The translations under genes were made by a program, and so were the position numbers. This document shows, piece after piece, positions 18,290 to 26,673 of a stretch of DNA of 41,626 nt (positions are counted from its first letter, which is position 1; every line of letters begins with the position of its first letter). This DNA is from Bacteroidales bacterium UBA4070 (GTDB lineage Bacteria > Bacteroidota > Bacteroidia > Bacteroidales > VadinHA17), in assembly GCA_002383485.1 (NCBI GenBank), contig DFYY01000010.1, forward strand, positions 6,684-48,309, given 5' to 3'. The notes under the pieces are model-generated. The model did no database searches. It was not told the origin of the DNA and saw nothing but the letters and a program-made list of their open reading frames with translations.

Positions 18290-18589
18290 TTATTTTATTT
18301 TAAGGTCGTTTGGATTTTGGTTACAATCCCAGATTGAATGAATTAATATCTTATCTGGAAAATTCTCGTAAAAGACTATATACGATTTGATTATAAGGCC
18401 ACGAACAGACTCAAAATCTGACTTATGCCCAATGTCCGGATGCTTTTCTAGTAGTTTTATTGCTTTAGAAATTTGAGCATATAGTTTCACCGAATAGGAC
18501 TTACTCCCATTTCTTTCAGTGTAGAATTGAAGAATACTTGATAGCTTTATTTGGGCTTTCCCAGATCAGACTATCTTGCGTTTAGCCAT
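18290..18589 (-). pseudogene. RelE/ParE-type toxin with an early nonsense codon
   Basis: The intended gene starts with ATG at 18589, overlapping the antitoxin 3' end by 19 bases, and would encode 99 residues. The frame reads MAKRKIV, TGA (18566-18568), then SGKAQIKLSSILQFYTERNG. It continues through KAIKLLEKHPDIGHKSD, SVRGLIIKSYIVFYE and ILIHSIWDCNQNP, the ParE/RelE fold with its conserved R and the final W-D-x-R/N-x-x-P segment. Family members usually have tryptophan at position 8, so TGG has become TGA. The rest of the frame is clean, so the loss is recent. An internal start could only make a truncated protein. Confidence 0.85.
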
Positions 18590-18807
18590 GCCTTGATTTC
18601 TTTGTCTAGCAGTGCATTATCAATTACCAGCCCTTTCTTAACATCTTCTCGAGATGTAATTATTTCATCTCGTTGTTCTGCTGTCAGATTTAATATTCCC
18701 TCATTTAACTTTGAATCCAGAATGGTTTTCAAAGCCTTCGGGAAATTGGCATCCTCAATTTCTGATATTCTATGGATAAGTTGTCTCTTTAATTCAATTG
18801 TTGTCAT
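18571..18807 (-). CDS. Antitoxin of the broken RelE/ParE-type pair
   Basis: This 78-residue acidic and helical protein (IELKRQLIHRISEIED near the start, KEIKAWLNAR at the end) sits immediately upstream of the toxin with a 19-base overlap, the usual antitoxin-first layout. The sequence is not from a family I can name with confidence, but small proteins ending in a helix like EIxxWL are common ParD/RelB-like partners. It is intact, although its toxin is disrupted. It probably represses its own promoter. Confidence 0.75.
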   Translation of the reverse strand: MTTIELKRQLIHRISEIEDANFPKALKTILDSKLNEGILNLTAEQRDEIITSREDVKKGLVIDNALLDKEIKAWLNAR

Positions 18808-19193
18808 GACGATACATGCTTTTTACAAAGATAATCAATATTGTTCTTATACCAGATTGCCTACAATTATTGCCAACTCATAAATATGTTGACAAAAAGT
18901 AAACAATGTCTGCCAGTGATGCCTGGTATGTCACAATCCGGCGGAAGGCAAACACAAAATATAACATCCCTTCCTTCCGGACTGCTTAATGCATAGCTAC
19001 GTCAGTCCCAGTGCTATACCCCCCCCGGCACCTCACCCGCATTACCCTGTAAAACAAAGAGACAAACAGACTGATTCCTCACTGAAGTTATGGAATTGTT
19101 GCCAAACATTATCCCTTCAGGACTTTTATTAATCCACCATTTACACTCCTGCTGTTGAATACCTCCAATTCTCTCCCACCCCGGAAATTTCAC
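18808..19193. other. Gene-free stretch
   Basis: I see no gene, RNA or repeat in this 386-base interval between the antitoxin and phosphofructokinase. A run of C (near 19020-19027) and an AT-rich part near 18870 are the only notable compositional features. The promoter of phosphofructokinase lies at its right end. Confidence 0.6.
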
Positions 19194-19201
19194 TATATTT
19201 G
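19194..19201 (+). promoter_or_regulatory. -7 box (TATATTTG) before phosphofructokinase
   Basis: TATATTTG fits TAnnTTTG and lies 59 bases before the ATG. A -33 TTG at the expected distance is not clear. Confidence 0.45.
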
Positions 19202-19260
19202 ATGTTGCCGGCAGCCATTAACCAACTGCCTGTCAGTAAATCAGATATTACCGCATAATC

Positions 19261-20586
19261 ATGAAATACGAAGACTTCATCGTCTCATCCCTCGGAAAGG
19301 GAAACGTAATCTCTCCGCTCAAAACGGGACAACAGGCCGAAAGCAAAGTGTATAAATTCATTGATGACGACGAACGGGTCATCTACGACGTCTCATCGGA
19401 AAGTTACGAACACTGCCAGTCAACTGGTGAAATACCCGTTTCATTCGAGAAAGCCGGCCCCAAAGAAACCATCTACTTCGAACCGGCAAAAACAAAAGTA
19501 GGCATAGTCACCTGCGGAGGCCTCTGCCCCGGACTCAATAACGTCATACGCAGCCTCGTCAACCAGCTCTACTATCGCTACGGTATCAAACGCATCCTCG
19601 GCATAAGATATGGCTACGAAGGACTCATCTCAGAATACAACCACGAGGTTGTGGAGATGACAGCACCGATGGTCAGCGAGATACACCTCTCCGGCGGCAC
19701 CTTCCTCGGCACGTCACGCGGTAACCAGGACGTCAGCAAAATGGTAGACACCTTGGAGATCCTCAACATAAACGTCCTCTTCTGCATCGGAGGCGACGGC
19801 ACACTGCGCGGCGCACACGCCATCCACGAGGAGATAAAAACACGAAACCTCAAGATAGCGGTGGCAGGTATCCCGAAGACAATAGACAACGATATCGACC
19901 TGATACAGAAATCGTTCGGCTTCGAGACCGCATTCTCAATCGCCCATGACATCATCCGCAATGCGCACAACGAAGCCCACGACGCCTATAACGGCATCGC
20001 CCTGATAAAACTGATGGGACGTGACTCGGGATTCATCGCCGCCAACGCCGCACTCGCGGTCCAGGAGGTAAATTTCGTCCTGATACCGGAAATCTCTTTC
20101 GACCTTTACGGCGAAAATGGATTTCTTAAAGCATTGAAAAACAGGCTTGAGGAGCGACATCATGCGGTTATAGTCGTGGCTGAAGGTGCAGGGCAGGACC
20201 TCTTCCCGTCTCAGGGGCAGGCAAGAGATGCCTCAGGAAATATTCTTCACCAGGACATTGGCGTATTCCTGAGAGACAAGATCAAGTCCGAGTTCAAGGC
20301 GCTCGGGTTTCGCCATACCATTAAATATATTGATCCCAGTTACATCATCCGCAGTTCCCCTGCAAACGCCAATGACAGCAAGTTCTGCCACCTCCTGGCG
20401 CAGAACGCCGTTCATGGAGCCCTGGCCGGCCGGACCGACTTCGTGGTTGGTTACTGGAACAACCAGTTCACACTGATGCCAATACCGCCGGTGGTGGCCA
20501 AACGTAAAAAAATAGATGTGGAAGGGGAGCTCTGGTGGAACGTCCTGGAGGCTACAGGGCAGCCGATCAGCATGAAAAACAATTAG
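19261..20586 (+). CDS. 6-phosphofructokinase, long 'clade X' type
   Basis: This glycolytic kinase phosphorylates fructose 6-phosphate. Motifs are GIVTCGGLCPGLNNVIR (76-97), G177-G-D-G180 TLRG, P205-K-T-I-D-N-D211 with the catalytic Asp, and LMGRDSGFIA (251-260). At the two positions that sort donor use, it has Gly in GGDG (as ATP enzymes) and Lys in PKTIDND (as PPi enzymes). This mixed state is seen in the long ATP-dependent group that includes plant and trypanosome enzymes, so ATP is the likelier donor. At 441 residues it is longer than PfkA. Codon use in its first 300 codons is strikingly C-rich at third positions. Confidence 0.93.
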   Translation: MKYEDFIVSSLGKGNVISPLKTGQQAESKVYKFIDDDERVIYDVSSESYEHCQSTGEIPVSFEKAGPKETIYFEPAKTKVGIVTCGGLCPGLNNVIRSLVNQLYYRYGIKRILGIRYGYEGLISEYNHEVVEMTAPMVSEIHLSGGTFLGTSRGNQDVSKMVDTLEILNINVLFCIGGDGTLRGAHAIHEEIKTRNLKIAVAGIPKTIDNDIDLIQKSFGFETAFSIAHDIIRNAHNEAHDAYNGIALIKLMGRDSGFIAANAALAVQEVNFVLIPEISFDLYGENGFLKALKNRLEERHHAVIVVAEGAGQDLFPSQGQARDASGNILHQDIGVFLRDKIKSEFKALGFRHTIKYIDPSYIIRSSPANANDSKFCHLLAQNAVHGALAGRTDFVVGYWNNQFTLMPIPPVVAKRKKIDVEGELWWNVLEATGQPISMKNN

Positions 20587-20687
20587 AACTCTATGCCTAC
20601 GGCTACCTCAAGCATCCCGAACGGCTTGATCTCCCTGCCATTGCGTAGTGCAGGATCATAGGCTCCGATGGATTCCGGATCAGTGTA
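20583..20687 (-). pseudogene. Last 34 residues of an outer membrane beta-barrel protein
   Basis: Between the convergent phosphofructokinase and ABC exporter genes, a minus-strand frame reads YTDPESIGAYDPALRNG, then REIKPFGMLEVAVGIEF, then TAA. An ending with alternating hydrophobic residues and a final phenylalanine is the hallmark of an outer membrane beta-barrel. It begins right after the exporter's stop codon and has no start. The rest of the gene has been lost. The exact family is unknown. Confidence 0.6.
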
Positions 20688-20692
20688 TTAGA

Positions 20693-22510
20693 TCACTCCA
20701 TATTAAACGCCCCGTTTTCAGGCCTGTCAGCCAGAACAGGTTCACTACCGCGCCTGGCCTTCAGAACGGTGTTCCTCTCTCCTATCTGCTGCCTCCACAT
20801 TGCATAGTAGAGTCCCTTCTTTTCCAGAAGTATATCGTGCGTCCCCTCCTCAATTATCTTCCCCTTTTCAAGCACGTAGATGCGATCGGCATGCATAATT
20901 GTTGACAGCCTGTGGGCTATCATCAGTGTGATCTGCTGTTTACCTGCAGAGACCTCCCTCAGTGTCCCGGTGATCTCTTCCTCAGTTATTGAATCAAGGG
21001 CCGAGGTGGCCTCGTCAAAGATGAGGATACGGGGATTGCGTATCAGCGCCCTGGCAATCGCCAGACGCTGCTTCTCGCCTCCTGAGACCATCTTCCCCCC
21101 CTCACCGAGGAGTGTGTCAAGTCCTTTGGGGGAGCTCTCCACAAGCTTGATTGCCGAGGCTCTCTGAAGGGCATCATAGATCTCCTCGTCAGTGGCATCC
21201 GCCTTGACAAACTGCAGGTTCTCACGAATGGTGCCCGAGAAGAGCTGCGTATCCTGTGTGACAAACCCAAGCTGCCTGCGCATCTGGTTAAACCTGATGT
21301 CTTTTGCCGGCACATCATCGTAATAAATCGTTCCCTGTGTAGGGGTATACAATCCCACCAGAAGCTTTACCAGGGTCGATTTGCCACAGCCGGAAGGCCC
21401 TACAAAGGCTATCGAATCTCCCCTGACAGCCTTGAAGGAGAGATTCTCAATGGCATCAGTCTCTGCCTTTTTATACCGGAAAGTTACGTTGTCGAAGCAG
21501 AGCTTCTCGATATCGCCGACTTCGACGGGTTCTTCAGGCCGGTATTCAGGCTCCTTCTGCATCAGATCGTTGAAAATCTCAAGCGAAGCCTCAGCCTCGC
21601 GGTACGTGAGGATAATACTTCCCAGGTCCTGAAGGGGAAAGAGAATGCGCGTGGAGATGAATTGCATTGTGATCAGTTCACCAGTGGTTACCAGGTTGCG
21701 AAAGATCAGCCACAGCAGTATGAACAGGATCGATTCCTTCAGTACAAGAAGCACGGAACTCTGGAGGAAGGTCAGCGACCGGACTTTTTTGACCTTGGTG
21801 ATCTCAAGATCAAAAATCTTTTTTGTGAAGCCTTTCAGCCTCCTTATCTCAGGATATGTGAGACCCATGCTCTTCACAAGCTCAATATTCCTGAGTGATT
21901 CGGTTATTGCACCACTCATCTTATTGGTCTCCTTCACAACAGACCTCTGGATAGTCCGTATCTTCCTGCTTAACAGCCCCGTCAGCCCGCCAAGCAGTAC
22001 AACCCCGATCAGGAATACAGGTATCAGCAGCCAGCTTTTAGTGACGGCATACCATATCAGGAACGCCACCCCGACGATAGTTGTGAAGAGTGTGGATATG
22101 AACGATGTAATAAACCTCTCATTGTCACGCCTCACCTTCTGGAGGAGAGAAAGCACATGCCCGCTGCTTGTCTCCTCAAACTCATGGTATGGAAGACGGA
22201 GCGTATGCCTCAGCCCTTCATCAAAAACCGACAATCCGAACTTCTGGACCACCAGACTGGTGACATAATCCTTGAATGCTCTTGCCAGTCTTGCAAGTAG
22301 GGCGATACCAACTGCCAGGGCAAGCAGTCTCAGCGCTCCCCTGATCAGATCACTCTCTGCCCGGCCGTCGATGTTAACGGCGTAAAGGTCTATTATCTTA
22401 CCGAAGATAATGGGATCAATGAGCTCCAGCACCTGTGCGATGGCAGCCAGACCCATCGAAAGGAAGAGCAGGCCCTTGAAAGGCTTCAGGTACTTCCATA
22501 TTATCTTCAT
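20693..22510 (-). CDS. ABC exporter, fused membrane and ATPase domains
   Basis: The first 320 residues are a six-helix type IV exporter domain, and the rest is the ATPase: Walker A GPSGCGKST (371-379), signature SGGEKQR (476-482), Walker B ILIFDE (495-500) with catalytic E500, and the H-loop in MIAHRLSTIM. At 605 residues it is a normal half-transporter that would dimerise, in the MsbA/multidrug-lipid group. The substrate is unknown. It starts 33 bases after the YpfJ-like metallopeptidase gene on the same strand. Confidence 0.93.
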   Translation of the reverse strand: MKIIWKYLKPFKGLLFLSMGLAAIAQVLELIDPIIFGKIIDLYAVNIDGRAESDLIRGALRLLALAVGIALLARLARAFKDYVTSLVVQKFGLSVFDEGLRHTLRLPYHEFEETSSGHVLSLLQKVRRDNERFITSFISTLFTTIVGVAFLIWYAVTKSWLLIPVFLIGVVLLGGLTGLLSRKIRTIQRSVVKETNKMSGAITESLRNIELVKSMGLTYPEIRRLKGFTKKIFDLEITKVKKVRSLTFLQSSVLLVLKESILFILLWLIFRNLVTTGELITMQFISTRILFPLQDLGSIILTYREAEASLEIFNDLMQKEPEYRPEEPVEVGDIEKLCFDNVTFRYKKAETDAIENLSFKAVRGDSIAFVGPSGCGKSTLVKLLVGLYTPTQGTIYYDDVPAKDIRFNQMRRQLGFVTQDTQLFSGTIRENLQFVKADATDEEIYDALQRASAIKLVESSPKGLDTLLGEGGKMVSGGEKQRLAIARALIRNPRILIFDEATSALDSITEEEITGTLREVSAGKQQITLMIAHRLSTIMHADRIYVLEKGKIIEEGTHDILLEKKGLYYAMWRQQIGERNTVLKARRGSEPVLADRPENGAFNME

Positions 22511-22543
22511 AGGGATCTGTCAGCAGGTGCCGTACCCGTATGG

Positions 22544-23383
22544 CTATATAGCAGCCGAAAATGTATCACCCTTGCTCAGATCACCCGTCTCCCATCCCTT
22601 GCGGAGCCAGCTGGAACGCTGTGCTGCCGTGCCATGGGTGAAGGTATCAGGCACCACCCTGCCCTGGTACTTTTTCTGAAGCACATCATCGCCGATGGAA
22701 GCTGCTGCATTGAGTGCCTCCTCAATGTCGCCCTCCTCTATGGAGTTGAACATCTTCTGCGCATAATGTGCCCACACCCCGGCCAGGAAATCGGCCTGCA
22801 ACTCGAGCCTGACGGTAAGCTGATTGCCCCTGACCTCGCTGAGTCGCTGACGCTCAGTCTGTACCTCATCGAGGATGCCCATAAGGTTCTGAACATGATG
22901 TCCTATCTCATGCGCAACAACATAGGCTATGGCAAAATCGCCGTAAACCCCGTACCTGGCACGCAGGTCATCGAAGAAGCTGAGGTCGATGTAAACCTTT
23001 TCATCACCCGGACAATAAAACGGGCCGCTGGCGGCTGTGGCATATCCGCAGGCTGACTCTACCTGACTCCTGAAAAGCACCAGTGTTGGCTTGCGGTATG
23101 TGGCCCCTGACTCAGCAAATATTTTTGACCATACCTCCTCCGTATCGGCAAGCACCACTGAAACAAACTGCGCCATCTCATTCTCTGCCTCCGTTGCTTC
23201 AACCGGACCGGAAGCCTCTCCCGAACCCGACTGCTGGATTATGCCCGAGGGATCCCCTCCGAGCAGGTAGACAAGCAGTACTATCACAAGAGTCCCGATA
23301 CCTCCGCCGACAACCTTCGTGCCTGTGCCCATGCCCCTGCGGTCTTCAACATTGTCGCTTCCGCGACGTCCCTGCCATTTCAT
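22544..23383 (-). CDS. ypfJ: Membrane-anchored neutral zinc metallopeptidase, YpfJ family
   Basis: The protein begins with MKWQGRRGSDNVEDRRG, the usual start of the YpfJ/KPN_02809 family, and has a single membrane helix at about 30-42. The zinc motif H158-E-I-G-H162 HVQNLMG and the downstream ELQADFLAGVWAHY segment complete the active site. The cysteines in ACGYA and FYCPGDEKVY are also typical. Family members are implicated in envelope proteolysis, but substrates are not known. It is first in a two-gene unit with the ABC exporter. Confidence 0.92.
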   Translation of the reverse strand: MKWQGRRGSDNVEDRRGMGTGTKVVGGGIGTLVIVLLVYLLGGDPSGIIQQSGSGEASGPVEATEAENEMAQFVSVVLADTEEVWSKIFAESGATYRKPTLVLFRSQVESACGYATAASGPFYCPGDEKVYIDLSFFDDLRARYGVYGDFAIAYVVAHEIGHHVQNLMGILDEVQTERQRLSEVRGNQLTVRLELQADFLAGVWAHYAQKMFNSIEEGDIEEALNAAASIGDDVLQKKYQGRVVPDTFTHGTAAQRSSWLRKGWETGDLSKGDTFSAAI

Positions 23384-23504
23384 ACTTAATTATATTACCT
23401 GGTTATTCATGATCAGACGAAAATACTAAATCGATTCCTATTTTGAAAAATTTAGTCGTGAACAATTTCCAAACGGGCTTGTTTAACTTTCAAAAAACAA
23501 GACA

Positions 23505-24188
23505 ATGAAGACAAAGGCATTTATTATCATCACAATTGCTTTAGGAATATTAACCATAAATAACAAAACTATGGCACAGAACTATACTTTTCCGGAGCTC
23601 CCGTATGCATACAATGCGCTGGAGCCTTATATCGATGCTCAGACGATGGAGATTCACTACACGAAGCACCACAGGGCATATTTTGACAATTTCGTGAAGG
23701 CAGCAGGCGAAGCAAAAATCGATAACCTTCCGCTTGAAGACATTTTCAGCATGGTCAGCATCTACTCCGCAACCATTCGCAATAACGGAGGAGGACTTTA
23801 CAACCACACTCTCTTCTGGAATATAATGGGTCCAAACGCCGGCGGCCAGCCCGAGGGCGAACTGCTCAAGGCAATAGAAGAGACTTTCGGCTCTTTTGAC
23901 AAGTTCAAGGCTGAATTTGAGACAGCAGCGAAGACACAGTTCGGAAGCGGCTGGGCGTGGCTGGCGGTTGACGCCAACGGAAAGCTGTTCGTCTCTCAGA
24001 CCCCGAATCAGGACAACCCGCTTATGGATGTGGCAGCAAAACGCGGCCAGCCGATCCTTGGCCTCGACGTATGGGAGCACGCTTATTACCTGAAATATCA
24101 GAACCGCAGGCCCGAGTATGTTGGTAACTTCTGGAACGTGGTCAACTGGAAGAAGGTGACAGAACTCTACAATGCAGCAGTGAAGTAA
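23505..24188 (+). CDS. Superoxide dismutase (Mn/Fe family), apparently exported
   Basis: The metal ligands are H51 (EIHYTKHH), H101 (YNHTLFWN), D188 and H192 (LDVWEHAYY). Positions that separate Mn from Fe enzymes look Mn-like: glycines in NNGGGLYNH and glutamine in QTPNQDNPL. The first 24 residues (MKTKAFIIITIALGILT and so on, then TMAQ) form a signal peptide with an A-Q end typical of this phylum. Use of the internal ATG of MAQNYTF would instead give a cytoplasmic enzyme. Most bacterial SODs of this fold are cytoplasmic, so export would be unusual. The gene stands alone with its own terminator. Confidence 0.93.
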   Translation: MKTKAFIIITIALGILTINNKTMAQNYTFPELPYAYNALEPYIDAQTMEIHYTKHHRAYFDNFVKAAGEAKIDNLPLEDIFSMVSIYSATIRNNGGGLYNHTLFWNIMGPNAGGQPEGELLKAIEETFGSFDKFKAEFETAAKTQFGSGWAWLAVDANGKLFVSQTPNQDNPLMDVAAKRGQPILGLDVWEHAYYLKYQNRRPEYVGNFWNVVNWKKVTELYNAAVK

Positions 24189-24212
24189 TTATTTTTGATC
24201 AGATAACTATCG

Positions 24213-24247
24213 AAAAAGGGAGGTTCGTTTGCGCGAACCTCCTTTTT
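24213..24247. terminator. Bidirectional terminator between superoxide dismutase and D-lactate dehydrogenase
   Basis: AAAAAGGGAGGTTCG pairs with CGAACCTCCTTTTT with one bulged G, and T-runs occur on both strands. It serves two convergent genes. Confidence 0.85.
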
Positions 24248-24260
24248 CTCTTTAATACCC

Positions 24261-25274
24261 TCAGTTGCTGCAGTTGTAGCAGACCTCATTCTCAAGCTTT
24301 CGCCCTGCGAAGAAGTCATCAATATTTTTCATAGTGGTCTCAGCAATGTTGCGGATGGCCTCGCGGGTGAAGAACCCCTGGTGTGATGTGATTATCACAT
24401 TGTTGAATGTCAGCAGCCGAGCCAGCACGTCATCAGCCAGCACCATATCCGAGAGATCCTCAAAGAAGAACTGGCTCTCCTCCTCATAGACGTCAAGGCC
24501 TGCCGAGCCCACCTGTCCGCTCTTTAAGCCCTCAATCAGGTCGGCAGTCCTGATAAGCTTGCCGCGACCGGTATTGATGAGCATCACCCCCTTCTTCATC
24601 ATGCCTATTGATGAGGAGTTGATCATGAATTCCGTTTCGCGTGTCAGCGGGCAGTTCAGCGAGATGATATCTGACCTCCTGTAAAGTTCCTCAAGACTCA
24701 CATAACTGCTTCCGGTTTCGGCGGCAAACGCGGCATCCGGATAGTTGTCGGTGAGCAGCACCTCCATCCCGAATCCCCGCAGGATCTTCACCAGCACCCT
24801 GCCGATCCTTCCCGTACCAATCACCCCGGCCGTTTTGCCGTTCATGTCGAATCCCAGCAGCCCGTTCAGTGCAAAATTGGTATCACGGGTGCGGAAATAG
24901 GCCCTGTGCACCTTGCGGTTGAGCGTCAGCATCAGCGCCACCGTATGCTCGGCGATGGCGTGTGGCGAGTAGGCCGGCACTCGCGCCACCCTGATATTAT
25001 TCAGTGCGGCCTTGAGGTCCACGTTATTGAATCCCGCAGAGCGAAGGGCTATCAGCTTCACACCGTATTGCTTAAGATTCATGATCATTCCGGCATCAAC
25101 GGTGTCATTCACGAAGATGACAACTGCATCATAGCCCTGTACCAGCACGATATTGTCAGGTGTCAAGTGGAACTTGAAGTACTTTACTGTATATCCGTAA
25201 GTGCTGTTAACCTCATTGAACGATTCTATATCATAAGGCTTGGCGTCGAAAAACGCAATCTTCAGGTGATTCAT
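24261..25274 (-). CDS. ldhA: D-lactate dehydrogenase (2-hydroxyacid dehydrogenase family)
   Basis: This enzyme reduces pyruvate to D-lactate with NADH. It has the NAD-binding GTGRIG (153-158), the substrate arginine R237 (NTGRG), an acid in DVYEEES (264-265) and the catalytic H298 (ITSHQGFFT). The PAYSPHAIAEHTVALML stretch at 100-116 is typical of LdhA. Its length of 337 is normal. Redox regeneration in fermentation fits the glycolytic kinase nearby, although they are not in one operon. Other 2-hydroxyacids are possible substrates. Confidence 0.92.
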   Translation of the reverse strand: MNHLKIAFFDAKPYDIESFNEVNSTYGYTVKYFKFHLTPDNIVLVQGYDAVVIFVNDTVDAGMIMNLKQYGVKLIALRSAGFNNVDLKAALNNIRVARVPAYSPHAIAEHTVALMLTLNRKVHRAYFRTRDTNFALNGLLGFDMNGKTAGVIGTGRIGRVLVKILRGFGMEVLLTDNYPDAAFAAETGSSYVSLEELYRRSDIISLNCPLTRETEFMINSSSIGMMKKGVMLINTGRGKLIRTADLIEGLKSGQVGSAGLDVYEEESQFFFEDLSDMVLADDVLARLLTFNNVIITSHQGFFTREAIRNIAETTMKNIDDFFAGRKLENEVCYNCSN

Positions 25275-25350
25275 CGGGGAAATTTTTCTTAAATGATAAC
25301 AAGAGGTGCTTGCTTTTGTTCTTAACCGGCTGCAGTTAATGCCGGAAAAT

Positions 25351-25421
25351 GGTTTTGGCAGGTCCGGGTCATTGTTGAATCAGATGGCTTTTGCCAGGTC
25401 CGGGACATTGTAGAATCAGAC
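25351..25421. repeat. Two tandem copies of a 35-36-base unit before the GH5 gene
   Basis: The copies (25351-25385 and 25386-25421) share CAGGTCCGGG, CATTGT and GAATCAGA with about five differences. They lie in the divergent region between D-lactate dehydrogenase and GH5, 72 bases before the GH5 ATG. This could be a duplicated binding site or only a local duplication. Confidence 0.6.
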
Positions 25422-25492
25422 GTATTTACTATATTCATATCCTCCAATTTGCTGATAACCCGATATTGCATCAATCACACAACCGTTACGAT

Positions 25493-26557
25493 ATGAAATC
25501 AAGATCACTCCTTTCTCTCCTTCTGCTGACGGCACTCCTGTCAGCGCCGGTCCTCATGGCCCAGGATGCCAAACCATGGTACTTCGGTGACCCGACCTCG
25601 AGGCCGGATCCTGACCCGAAATCTAAAACCCTTCCACTTATAAAAGTGCAGGGAAATAAATTCGTGACTCCTGACGGCGCTATTGTTCTCTTCCGCGGTC
25701 TGTCGATATCAGATCCGGACAAGATCGAACGGCAGGGTCACTGGAACAAAAGCCATTTCGAGCAGGTGAAAAAGACAGGCGCAATGATTGTCCGCATACC
25801 TGTCCACCCCGTTGCCTGGCGCGAAAGGACACCCGAAAAGTATGTTGAGTTGTTGCGCGAGGCGGTTGACTGGTGCACTGACCTGGGCATGTATGTGATT
25901 ATTGACTGGCACTCCATCGGTAACCTCTGGATGGAGCTCTTCCAGGATCCGATGTACAACACCACGAAGACCGAGACCTATGAGTTCTGGAGAACAATTG
26001 CGCGCAACTTCGCCGGGCATAATACAGTGGCTTTCTACGAGCTCTTCAATGAGCCCACAATCTACCGCGGCGAGCTGGGCTCTCTTCCATGGTCGGAGTG
26101 GAAAAAGATCAATGAGCACATGATCAGCCTGATAAGGGCCTATGACCCTGAAACGATCCCCCTGGTGGCGGGGCTCGACTGGGCCTATGATCTTTCGCCC
26201 CTGCGTGATGACCCGGTAAATGCAGAAGGCATTGCCTATGTTACTCACCCCTACGCCTTCAAGCGCGGACAGCCCTGGGAGCCGAGGTGGGAGGAAAATT
26301 TTGCGTTTGCAGCAGCGTACGTGCCGGTGGTTGCCACGGAATTCGGGATGCACACTGATATGAATGGACCTGATTATAATGATTACGGTAACCGTATCAT
26401 CAAGTTCCTCGAGCAGCGTGGCATCAGCTGGATGTGCTGGATCTATGACCCGCAGTGGTGGCCGCAGATGCTCAAATCATGGGATTATGAGCTGACAGAA
26501 GGGGGACTCTTCTTCAGCAAGGCCATGAAGGGTGAGCTGGAGTTCCAGAAAAAATAA
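25493..26557 (+). CDS. Secreted glycoside hydrolase family 5 (cellulase-like)
   Basis: GH5 enzymes cut beta-linked glucans or mannans with two glutamates: here E187 (LFNEPT, acid/base) and E283 (VVATEFGMH, nucleophile). H140 (IDWHS) and H252-P-Y (THPYAF) complete the active site. The start at 25493 gives a good signal peptide (MKSRSLLSLLLLTALLSAPVLMAQ); the longer upstream frame does not. The length of 354 covers a catalytic domain without binding modules. The substrate cannot be told. The truncated SusC elsewhere in the window is not linked to it. Confidence 0.92.
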   Translation: MKSRSLLSLLLLTALLSAPVLMAQDAKPWYFGDPTSRPDPDPKSKTLPLIKVQGNKFVTPDGAIVLFRGLSISDPDKIERQGHWNKSHFEQVKKTGAMIVRIPVHPVAWRERTPEKYVELLREAVDWCTDLGMYVIIDWHSIGNLWMELFQDPMYNTTKTETYEFWRTIARNFAGHNTVAFYELFNEPTIYRGELGSLPWSEWKKINEHMISLIRAYDPETIPLVAGLDWAYDLSPLRDDPVNAEGIAYVTHPYAFKRGQPWEPRWEENFAFAAAYVPVVATEFGMHTDMNGPDYNDYGNRIIKFLEQRGISWMCWIYDPQWWPQMLKSWDYELTEGGLFFSKAMKGELEFQKK

Positions 26558-26673
26558 TGTCCCCGACTTACGAAGTCAGCCGGATGCACTGTTGAATGCC
26601 GGGCATTCACCATGCAGCCTGACAGTCTCCGCATTTTCCGGACAGCGGCCGGTTCATAATCCGCCTGAAATGC

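Noticed and set aside
18566..18568. TGA read as tryptophan or selenocysteine in the toxin
   Set aside because: TGA ends several intact genes in the window, such as the ABC exporter and the GWxTD gene, and no selenocysteine hairpin follows.
23571..24188. Internal ATG as the true start of superoxide dismutase
   Set aside because: It is possible, but the upstream 22 residues form a well-shaped signal peptide ending in an A-Q typical of this phylum, so the longer start is preferred.
26594..26608. Terminator for the GH5 gene at the GAATGCC/GGCATTC palindrome
   Set aside because: The arms are good but the spacer is one base and no T-run follows, so the structure is not a convincing terminator.
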